From: Flavilitoribacter nigricans DSM 23189 = NBRC 102662
GTDB taxonomy: Bacteria > Bacteroidota > Bacteroidia > Chitinophagales > Saprospiraceae
Direction: 5' to 3'
Assembly: GCF_002646595.1 (NCBI RefSeq)
Contig: NZ_PDUD01000049.1
Span: forward strand, 1-64,000
DNA length: 64,000 nucleotides
The position numbers and the translations under genes are program-made. Numbering within the stretch: position 1 is the stretch's first letter; every line of letters starts with the position of its first letter. Below the pieces are notes generated by a model. That model worked only from the letters and a program-made list of their open reading frames with translations. It made no database searches and was not told the DNA's origin. This document shows, in pieces, positions 26,416-33,377 of this stretch.

Positions 26416-27204
26416 TTAATACAAAGCCATATCGAATTTCCACCGGTAGCTTTTCGTCAGCGGATGTTGGGGACCCCAGCTCCGGAAGAGGGCGATCGCC
26501 AGCCGGCGGGGGAGATCATTCTGAAAAGTCTTATCCATTTCAACGGCCTCGATGATCTTTTCGATGGCGGTACTATTTTCATCCTGCAGTAAGGCCGTGC
26601 GGGCTTCGATCAGTTTCTCAGCGACCGCTCCGTTGGCTTTCAGGCCGTGCAGTTCCGCCAGCAGGCGCACATCCTCCGCCGCATCGAAAAGGGGATGACC
26701 CAGCTTGATCTCTTCCACCAGTTCGCGGGAGCGTTCCGGTTCGGAAAGTACCAGCAGGCGGGCCAGATTGAGTTTCGCTTCCATCATGTCCGGGTGCTCC
26801 TGAACAAAAGTCTCCAGCGGGCGGGGATCGATGGTGTCTGAATTTTCCAGTTGGTACAAGATCTGCTCCAGATCATTTTTGCGATCATCGGGCAGGTTCT
26901 CTTCGAGCCAGCGCAGCAGGGAGGCCCGGGGCAACGCTCCCGAAAACTCAGCGATCACCTCTCCGCGGTGGAAAAGTTTGACATTTGGAATACTCATGAT
27001 GCGGTATTCCTGGGCGATCTCCTGTTCCTCTTCGGTATTGATCTTAACCAGTTCCCAGCGGTCCTGCTGTTCTGCGGCGATCTGTTCGATCACCGGGCCC
27101 AGTACCCGGCAGGGGCCACACCACGGGGCCCAGAAATCAACCAAAACGGGTTTTTCCTGACTGCGATCCAGAACGGCTTCCTTAAAATTCATAGTGGTTT
27201 CCAT
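26416..27204 (-). CDS. Thioredoxin with C-terminal TPR-like region (CnoX/YbbN-like)
   Basis: 262 aa. The thioredoxin fold at about 1-105 has the active site WCGPC (Cys29, Cys32) and the cis-Pro in SIPN. The rest is helical and TPR-like (about 115-262). This two-part layout is that of the YbbN/CnoX co-chaperones, which hold oxidised proteins for folding chaperones. Cytoplasmic, no signal. An in-frame ATG at codon 5 (27192) is a second possible start. It converges on the small GNAT gene. Confidence 0.85.
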   Translation of the reverse strand: METTMNFKEAVLDRSQEKPVLVDFWAPWCGPCRVLGPVIEQIAAEQQDRWELVKINTEEEQEIAQEYRIMSIPNVKLFHRGEVIAEFSGALPRASLLRWLEENLPDDRKNDLEQILYQLENSDTIDPRPLETFVQEHPDMMEAKLNLARLLVLSEPERSRELVEEIKLGHPLFDAAEDVRLLAELHGLKANGAVAEKLIEARTALLQDENSTAIEKIIEAVEMDKTFQNDLPRRLAIALFRSWGPQHPLTKSYRWKFDMALY

Positions 27205-27334
27205 AAGCGCGAATTATTTGTAACGGTATTACCTGCTATCTCGTCATACCGGTCGTAAGCAAAATATTGGCCCCGCATAGGGGACTTCCGATTATTATTA
27301 CATCCTAAGGATGAAAAAGTTTGATCAGAAAAAC

Positions 27335-27502
27335 TAAGAGTGTGTTTGGGATTTTTTCTTTGAGGCGAAAACGGTCAATTTTTTGTTTAGACGATAGCTA
27401 TTTTGAAGTGCATACCTGGCGGGTACGGACTGAAAAATAGCTGAAGTGTAAACGGGAAAGTGGCGTTTGCAGCCCGATTAACAATTCCCAAACAGACTCT
27501 AA
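27335..27502. mobile_element. MITE-like foldback element with TAA target duplication
   Basis: Termini GAGTgTGTTTGGGAt (from 27338) and, on the other strand, GAGTcTGTTTGGGAa (from 27499) match at 13 of 15 positions. Directly outside lie TAA (27335-27337) and TAA (27500-27502), read as a 3-bp target duplication. Inside, GTTTA, AGCTATTTT and other blocks are mirrored, so almost all 162 bp can fold on itself around a loop near 27410-27430. No transposase. The termini plus 3-bp TNA duplication are reminiscent of IS5-family groups (inference). It ends 15 bp before the next start codon. Confidence 0.75.
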
Positions 27503-27514
27503 AAACACGGCTTT

Positions 27515-28117
27515 ATGAATAAGATCATTACCCTACTGTTTTGTGGCCTGGCCTTTACGTTGCAGGCACAGCAAGAGACTTTATTTGATGACCTGGACGT
27601 GATCGGCGGATTCGGTAGCCCGATCGTGGAGATCGGCTCTATCAACGGCGAGATCGGCGCTGATGTCGGTGGTGGCGGCGCCCTGGTAATGGACCGGCTG
27701 TTTATCGGCGGTTACGGCATGGGAACGGATTATCCCGAGTATACGATCAACGACGGAGAAGATGCCGGGCAGTACAACATCCGCTTCAAACACGGCGGGC
27801 TCTGGTTCGGTTATGTGACCGATCAGGATAAACTGGTACACCTGTATTCCAGCCTCAAGGTGGGTTGGGGTAAATCCCAACTGCGCGTGGACAAGGACGC
27901 TCTTTATTCGGATCGCAACTTTGTAATGACCCCGGAACTGGGGGTAGAGGTCAACCTGACCGATTTCTTCAAACTGGCGCTCACCGGTGGCTACCGCTGG
28001 GTGAATGGTATCTCGCAGTTGCCGGGTCTGGATAACAGTTCCTTCAGCAGTCCGATCGGTATCCTTACCTTCCGTTTCGGTGGTTTTGGTGACTACGATC
28101 ACGACTGGGACTGGTAG
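27515..28117 (+). CDS. Hypothetical outer-membrane beta-barrel-like protein
   Basis: 200 aa with signal peptide 1-19 (ending LQAQ). The mature protein has Gly-rich alternating strands (DVGGGGALVMDRLFIGGYGMG; LFIGG, LYSSLKVGWGKSQL) and a positive-aromatic end, like a small outer-membrane barrel. I do not recognise a named family. The promoter must lie in or upstream of the MITE that ends 15 bp before the start, so its expression may depend on that element. A hairpin terminator follows. Confidence 0.6.
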   Translation: MNKIITLLFCGLAFTLQAQQETLFDDLDVIGGFGSPIVEIGSINGEIGADVGGGGALVMDRLFIGGYGMGTDYPEYTINDGEDAGQYNIRFKHGGLWFGYVTDQDKLVHLYSSLKVGWGKSQLRVDKDALYSDRNFVMTPELGVEVNLTDFFKLALTGGYRWVNGISQLPGLDNSSFSSPIGILTFRFGGFGDYDHDWDW

Positions 28118-28144
28118 CCCACGCACGTATGACGAGCCCTAAGG

Positions 28145-28177
28145 TGTGTTGGTCCGGAAATAGTACGGACCAACACA
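28145..28177 (+). terminator. Hairpin terminator after the barrel gene
   Basis: TGTGTTGGTCCG (28145-28156) pairs perfectly with CGGACCAACACA (28166-28177) around a 9-base loop. It is followed only by a short T-containing run, so strength is uncertain. Confidence 0.65.
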
Positions 28178-28213
28178 TCTTATACGATCTCCTTGGCGGT
28201 TTCCGTCCAAAAT

Positions 28214-28246
28214 TTTGGTGCCTCGGAACCGGACTTGTCATATTTG
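28214..28246 (+). promoter_or_regulatory. Bacteroidota-type promoter of hemJ
   Basis: -33 TTTG (28214-28217), 21-bp spacer, -7 CATATTTG (28239-28246), one mismatch to TAnnTTTG. The predicted start near 28253 lies inside the longest reading frame and supports the internal ATG at 28316. Confidence 0.55.
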
Positions 28247-28315
28247 TGTAGCAAATTTCACATCCCTACTTCCCGGCAGGAATTTTCTCTATTTTTACGA
28301 TCTAATCGATCCATC

Positions 28316-28891
28316 ATGAAAGTCCTGCTTTTACTCAAAGCCCTGCACGTTGTCGGTTTTGTATCCTGGTTTGCCGGCCAGTTCTACCTGGTGCGCATTT
28401 TTGTCAACCACGCCGAAGCTTTTGATAAACCCGCTGCGGAACGATCCGTACTGGCGCCCTACTTTACCGGTATGGAATGGCGGGTGTATAAGATCATCCT
28501 GACCCCGGCCATGGTCATTACCTGGGTGGCAGGATTAGGCATGCTGGGCCTGGGCCTGTGGTCCGACGGTGTACCGAATTATTTCGCTATGGGCACCCCG
28601 GGCTGGATGCACCTGAAGCTGCTGTTGCTCGTATTGCTTTCCGGCTATCACGGCTGGTGCAAAACGATCATCCCCAAACTCGAAACGGGCGCTTCTCCCT
28701 ATTCGCCCTGGCAGTTTCGCTTACTCAACGAAGTACCTACCTTGTTTCTGGTCGCCATTGCTTTCATCGCAGTACTGGGAAAATCCGGTCAACTCAATTA
28801 TCTTTATCTGGTGCTGGGCGTGGGGCTCTTTGCCGGTATGATCTACCGGGGGGCCAGAGCTTACGCCAAAAGGCGGGCCCGGGAAGCGTAG
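28316..28891 (+). CDS. hemJ: Protoporphyrinogen IX oxidase HemJ (CopD-like family)
   Basis: 191-aa integral membrane protein with four to five helices that oxidises protoporphyrinogen IX to protoporphyrin IX in haem biosynthesis. The conserved N-terminal His (KALHVVGFVSWFAGQFYLVR) and the later GYHGW and RLLNE motifs match HemJ. The frame extends upstream to 28193, but the promoter at 28214-28246 and the family's N terminus favour the ATG at 28316. No other haem gene is close. The ankyrin gene starts 18 bp downstream and is probably co-transcribed. Confidence 0.85.
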   Translation: MKVLLLLKALHVVGFVSWFAGQFYLVRIFVNHAEAFDKPAAERSVLAPYFTGMEWRVYKIILTPAMVITWVAGLGMLGLGLWSDGVPNYFAMGTPGWMHLKLLLLVLLSGYHGWCKTIIPKLETGASPYSPWQFRLLNEVPTLFLVAIAFIAVLGKSGQLNYLYLVLGVGLFAGMIYRGARAYAKRRAREA

Positions 28892-28909
28892 ACACCCTAA
28901 AAAACAGAT

Positions 28910-29566
28910 ATGATCGGACCGATACTATTGCGGGGAGATATCCCTGCCCTAAATGCCAGACTGCAGGCGGATCCCACCCTGGCGGATCAGGCCGTAGCCC
29001 AGGGTGACCATCCTACCCACCGGGTGCATCCCATCCATTTGGTCTGCGACGGTGTATTTGAGAAAAAGATCAGCGAGAAGACCGCGCTGGAAATGGTCCG
29101 TCTCCTGGCTGAGGCCGGCTCGGATCTCAATGACCAAAATTCCGGATCCACTACGGCCGATACGCCGCTGATTACCGCCGCCAGCTTATACTGTGACGAT
29201 ATTGCGCTTTATCTGATCGATCGGGGCGTAGATGTGTCGTTTCGCGGCACCCACCGGGGCACGGCCCTCCACTGGGCTGCCTGGACCGGTTCGGCGAAAG
29301 TCGTCAAACGTCTGCTCGCGGAAGAGGTAGCCATCGATGATCAGGGCGACGAATTCCGCTCTACGCCTTTACTTTGGGCCATCAACGGCTGGCTGCATGC
29401 CAATCCCGCCAACCGGAGGGAGCAACCGGCAGTGATGGAATTACTCCTAAAAGCCGGTGCCAATCCCAATGTAATCGACGGCAGCGGGCGGAAAGCCCTC
29501 GGGATACTGGATGGTAAAGAGCAGTCCGGGTTGGTGGCTTTGCTGCGGAAATTCGGCGCTGAATAA
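28910..29566 (+). CDS. Ankyrin-repeat protein
   Basis: 218 aa, composed of about four to five ankyrin repeats. Recognisable units include DTPLITAASLYCDDIALYLI, GTALHWAAWTGSAKVVKRLL and STPLLWAI, with the last ending in GANPNVIDGSGRKAL. No signal peptide; likely a cytoplasmic scaffold of unknown partner. It is 18 bp behind hemJ and converges on the sulfatase gene with only 8 bp between stops. Confidence 0.85.
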   Translation: MIGPILLRGDIPALNARLQADPTLADQAVAQGDHPTHRVHPIHLVCDGVFEKKISEKTALEMVRLLAEAGSDLNDQNSGSTTADTPLITAASLYCDDIALYLIDRGVDVSFRGTHRGTALHWAAWTGSAKVVKRLLAEEVAIDDQGDEFRSTPLLWAINGWLHANPANRREQPAVMELLLKAGANPNVIDGSGRKALGILDGKEQSGLVALLRKFGAE

Positions 29567-29574
29567 AGCGATCG

Positions 29575-31020
29575 CTATTCGCCGGCAAATTCCGGATTTT
29601 CCGTTGGGAACTGCGCATTGGTCGTTTTTTGAATAGCTTCCAGTTGCTTTTTCAACTCCCTGGCTTTTTCCGGATTCTCGGCCAGGAGATCGTGCTGCTC
29701 TTCCAGATCCTGACTGAGATCGTAAAGTTCCATTTTTTCTTCCTCGTAAAATTCGATCAGTTTCCAGTTGCCTACGCGAATGGCAGAACCTCCTTTCCAG
29801 CCACTGCCGTGGTAGTGGGGATAATGCCAGTAGAGCGCTTCCCGGTCCAAGGTGTTTTCCCCCTTTAGAATCGGTAGCAGACTCAGACCGTCCTGGTGCT
29901 GATCGGGGCGGGCGGCTAAACCGGCAAATTCCAGAGTGGTCGGATAGAAATCGGTACTGATCACCGGTTCTGCGATCTCCCCACCGGCTTCTGCACCCGG
30001 CATACTGATGATAAGTGGTACCCGGATCCCTCCTTCGTAACACCAGCCCTTTCCGGCCCGGAGGGGACGTACGGAAGTGGGCGCGATGCGGTTGGGATTG
30101 GCCAGGGTCGACAGCCCTCCGTTGTCCGAAGTGAAGATCACCATAGTGTGGTCCATAAGGTCCAGACTTTCAAGGGTATCCAGCAGACGACCGACGTTCT
30201 GGTCGAGAGCGTAGACCATCGAAGCGTAGTCGGCATTGGTTTGCCGGGTGATGGTCGACGCATCGTGTTCCGGCGTCTGAATATTAACGGTATCGGGGAG
30301 GCTTTTCTTTTTCTCCTGAAAACGACCCACATAGGTGCGATTGGCCTGGATGGGGGTATGCACAGTATAGTAGGACAGGTAGAGCAGGAAGGGTTGGTCT
30401 TTCTTCTCCCGGATAAAGCGGATGGATTCGTCGGTCAGGCGGTCCGTGAGGTATTCGCCCTCGGGACCGTCCGATAGCTTGGGGTTTTTATAGGGCGAAT
30501 AGTAGCCGCCCGGCGGTTGCCCCATATGGTGTCCGCCCAGGTTGAAATCAAACCCCTGTTGTTCCGGAAAGTAGCCTTCATCTCCCAGATGCCATTTGCC
30601 TGCAAAGAAAGTATGGTAGCCGTGTTCTTTAAAGGCTTCGGCCATAGTGACCTCTTCCAGTGGAAGTTCGTGCAGGTCCTGCGGACCGAGCAGTCGGCGG
30701 TTTTTCGGATCGTTGCCCTTGATCCAGTCGGTAATCCCGACCCGCGACGGGTATTTACCGGTCAGAATGGCCGCCCGGGTAGGGGAGCAGACCGGACTGG
30801 CGGCATAGGCATTGGTGAACAACTGGCCCGAAGCGGCCAGACGGTCAATATTGGGTGTTTCGTAGAATTCACTACCGTAGCAGCCGAGATCTTTCCAGCC
30901 GAGGTCATCCACGAGGATGAAAACTACGTTGAGCGGCTCTTTTTCTTCGGCTGTTTCCCGGCAGGCGATCAAGCTTAGCAGAAATAGTAGTGAAAGCAAA
31001 AAGGTAAAGTTGGATTTCAT
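29575..31020 (-). CDS. Sulfatase (type I, Cys-type) lipoprotein
   Basis: 481 aa from the ATG at 31020; the frame opens further upstream at 31158, but the signal and lipobox (LLSLIAC, Cys20) begin at this Met. The catalytic Cys78 lies in CSPTR within the sulfatase signature C-x-P-x-R, where Cys is converted to formylglycine by a separate enzyme. Metal ligands appear in LVDDLGWKDLG near 37-47 and HTP/DNGG further on. It hydrolyses sulfate esters, probably of sulfated polysaccharide or a glycosaminoglycan, at the outer membrane. No formylglycine-generating enzyme lies in this window. Confidence 0.9.
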   Translation of the reverse strand: MKSNFTFLLSLLFLLSLIACRETAEEKEPLNVVFILVDDLGWKDLGCYGSEFYETPNIDRLAASGQLFTNAYAASPVCSPTRAAILTGKYPSRVGITDWIKGNDPKNRRLLGPQDLHELPLEEVTMAEAFKEHGYHTFFAGKWHLGDEGYFPEQQGFDFNLGGHHMGQPPGGYYSPYKNPKLSDGPEGEYLTDRLTDESIRFIREKKDQPFLLYLSYYTVHTPIQANRTYVGRFQEKKKSLPDTVNIQTPEHDASTITRQTNADYASMVYALDQNVGRLLDTLESLDLMDHTMVIFTSDNGGLSTLANPNRIAPTSVRPLRAGKGWCYEGGIRVPLIISMPGAEAGGEIAEPVISTDFYPTTLEFAGLAARPDQHQDGLSLLPILKGENTLDREALYWHYPHYHGSGWKGGSAIRVGNWKLIEFYEEEKMELYDLSQDLEEQHDLLAENPEKARELKKQLEAIQKTTNAQFPTENPEFAGE

Positions 31021-31144
31021 GTTTGTTGGTTGCGGGCAGTGAATTAAAGTTCGATGGAATAGATTCCGGAGCGGAAAATAGCAATAGTTAAAAGTTTTCC
31101 TGTAGAAATAGGCCTGGCAATGCTTCGTTATAAAAATAAAAAGT

Positions 31145-31786
31145 ATGCTCAGAGTCACTCTGATGTTTTTTCTGCTCTTTATAGTTTCCGGTCATTTTCT
31201 GACGGCACAAAGTCGCGTAGGTGTGCGATTAGGCCTGCAGATATCGGAAGTAAAGCCCTATGGCTTTGTAAATATCGGTAATAACCTGATCGATCGCTAC
31301 CGCAGTCCGATGAATCGCTACCTGGTCGGGGTGACGGCCAATCATACCCTGGGAAAGCGGGTGAGTCTGGATACGGATGTGATTTACAGCCGAAAAGGAT
31401 TTTTTGTGCCGGTATACCGGCCGGCCTCCTTTAGTCTGGATTACCTCAGTTTTCCGATCATCCTGAATGCTCAATTTCTCGACGGGCCGGTTGATCTCCT
31501 GCTGGGACTCGAACCCGGGATCCTGCTCTCCGCTAATTATAAGGAAGAAGAACTGGACTTTGACGTTCGCGATCAGTGGACGACGCTGGATGTGAGTGCG
31601 AATCTCGGCGTGGCCTATCGTTTCAATCCTGCCTTTCGCATCAAATTCACTTACGGTTGGGGCCTTCAATCGGTATACCGCACCCTGCCCGCCGGTAGTA
31701 AAGCCGCACAACTCGGGAACCCCAATCAGCGCCTGCGCACCTTTCAGTGCTCGGTATACTACTATGTGATCAGTAAGTCGGAGTAA
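31145..31786 (+). CDS. PorT-like outer-membrane beta-barrel protein
   Basis: 213 aa with signal peptide 1-22 (ending LTAQ). The mature part begins with SRVGVRLGLQIS and continues with strand-rich blocks (LDTDVIYSRKGFFVP; LLGLEPGILLSANYK) typical of the 8-stranded porin-like PorT/OmpW group of Bacteroidota. Function unknown. It diverges from the sulfatase with 124 bp between the starts. Confidence 0.7.
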   Translation: MLRVTLMFFLLFIVSGHFLTAQSRVGVRLGLQISEVKPYGFVNIGNNLIDRYRSPMNRYLVGVTANHTLGKRVSLDTDVIYSRKGFFVPVYRPASFSLDYLSFPIILNAQFLDGPVDLLLGLEPGILLSANYKEEELDFDVRDQWTTLDVSANLGVAYRFNPAFRIKFTYGWGLQSVYRTLPAGSKAAQLGNPNQRLRTFQCSVYYYVISKSE

Positions 31787-31945
31787 AGCGTTGGATATTG
31801 GGCCGACCGGACTATTGGGTTGGGGCTCTGATCCAATAATCTCAGTTGCCGGCTAAACGTGAAACCCCACTCAGCGAAAATCAGCACCAGAGGCATTCCC
31901 GGGCCGTCCGAAAGCGCGCGTATCCTTTTGATTGGCGTATTTTAC

Positions 31946-31953
31946 TACCTTTG
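31946..31953 (+). promoter_or_regulatory. Consensus -7 element of the glycosyltransferase gene
   Basis: TACCTTTG fits TAnnTTTG exactly. Predicted transcription from about 31960 lies within the upstream part of the open frame, which favours translation from the ATG at 31983. The -33 element is unclear. Confidence 0.5.
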
Positions 31954-31982
31954 CGGGGCATCAAACCTACGCAAAAGCTGGC

Positions 31983-33074
31983 ATGAAAATATTGGTGATC
32001 AGTTCCTACGATGAGATATGGAATGCCGTTCGGCCCGAGGGCGAACTTTTTATCGGTTTGCATCATCTGGGCGAGGATGTAACCATTATGACGGAAGGCC
32101 ATTCCCCCTACGCGGACCGTTTCCGCTCCGAAGGCCTGAAGGTGATCGATTTTCACCCCAAACATAAATTCAAACGGGAAGAATCCGCCTTTATCCGCGA
32201 GCAACTGCTTGCCGGAAATTACGATATCCTTCATCTTTTCAACAACAAAGCCATCATCAACGGTATTCGCGCCGCGAAGGGGCTGCCCGTCAAGGTCGTC
32301 ACGTACCGCGGTTATACCGGTAATGTCCACTGGTACGATCCCTCCGCCTACCTCACCCATCTGAACCCACGGGTAGATGCGATCACCTGCGTTTCGGAGG
32401 CCGTCCGGGAATCTTTTGAAGGGCAGCTCTTTTTCGACCAGTCCAAGGCGATGCTCGTACACAAAGGCCATGACCCGGCCTGGTACGCGGATATCCAGCC
32501 GGCATCTCTGGCGGAGTTTGACCTGCCACCGGAGGCCATCGTGGTCAGTATGGTGGCCAATGCCCGGAAAATGAAAGGGCTGCCGTACCTGCTGCAGGCC
32601 GCCCGGCAGTTGTCTCTGGATCTGCCTGTTTACTTTCTGCTCATCGGTCGGGGAATGGACACACCGGAGGTCCGGCGGGAATTGGAACAGTCGCCCTACG
32701 GTGACCGCTTTCGCTTTGCCGGCTTTCGCAAGGACGATGTCCTGGAGCTGGTCAAGGCCTGTGACATCAGCATCCTGCCGTCCATTCGGGGGGAAGGACT
32801 TTCCAAAGTGATCCTGGAGGCGATGTTTCTCGGTAAGCCCGTCATTATGACCAATATCGGAGGTAATAAGGGGCTGGCCGAACCGGGCAAAAGCGGATAT
32901 GTGGTGCCGCCGGGAGATGCTGCCGCACTGGCCGATGCCCTTACCGAACTGGCCACCGACGAAGGACTGCGCCGGCGTATGGGCGAAGCCGCCAAAAAAC
33001 ATATTGCGGAACATTTCGGATTGGAAAAAAGTGTGCGCAGACAATTGGAAGTTTATCGAAAACTCCTGAATTAG
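31983..33074 (+). CDS. Family 4 glycosyltransferase (GT-B)
   Basis: 363 aa from the ATG at 31983; the frame opens 51 bp earlier at 31932, but that extension overlaps the promoter. N-terminal Rossmann domain, then the nucleotide-sugar-binding C-terminal domain with the retaining E-x7-E motif in EGLSKVILEAMFLGKPVIM (about 275-293). Transfers a sugar to an unknown acceptor, probably in cell-surface glycan or lipid synthesis. It stands alone, with 303 bp to topA. Confidence 0.85.
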   Translation: MKILVISSYDEIWNAVRPEGELFIGLHHLGEDVTIMTEGHSPYADRFRSEGLKVIDFHPKHKFKREESAFIREQLLAGNYDILHLFNNKAIINGIRAAKGLPVKVVTYRGYTGNVHWYDPSAYLTHLNPRVDAITCVSEAVRESFEGQLFFDQSKAMLVHKGHDPAWYADIQPASLAEFDLPPEAIVVSMVANARKMKGLPYLLQAARQLSLDLPVYFLLIGRGMDTPEVRRELEQSPYGDRFRFAGFRKDDVLELVKACDISILPSIRGEGLSKVILEAMFLGKPVIMTNIGGNKGLAEPGKSGYVVPPGDAAALADALTELATDEGLRRRMGEAAKKHIAEHFGLEKSVRRQLEVYRKLLN

Positions 33075-33193
33075 TCAACTATTTTGCCGCTTAATTCGTT
33101 CAACCTGAAGTGGCAACTTACCTGGGTTTTCTACAATTTTCGATGGCATACTTTCCAATATTCGTGAAAAATCGTGTACTTCGCGGCTAGATT

Positions 33194-33346
33194 ATGCCAG
33201 AATTCAACGAATTTTGCGAAGATTTGAATCGTCTGGTAACACATTTTATCGACTTTATTCTAGTTCTGATTATAGTAGTAGATGCACCACTGGTCCTGAA
33301 TTTGTACCAGAAAAACCAGGCAGGTTACCGTACGGTGTATTTCTGA
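33194..33346 (+). CDS. Candidate small membrane protein (50 aa)
   Basis: An ATG-to-TGA frame of 50 codons in the gap between the glycosyltransferase and topA, too short for routine calling. A polar N terminus (MPEFNEFCEDLNRL) is followed by a hydrophobic segment at about 18-36 and a basic tail, like a single-pass membrane peptide. It ends 31 bp before the topA ATG. No known family and no clear promoter; it could also be leader sequence of topA. Confidence 0.4.
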   Translation: MPEFNEFCEDLNRLVTHFIDFILVLIIVVDAPLVLNLYQKNQAGYRTVYF

Positions 33347-33377
33347 TGCGCCTCTCATTCAAAACTCTAAATGTAAA

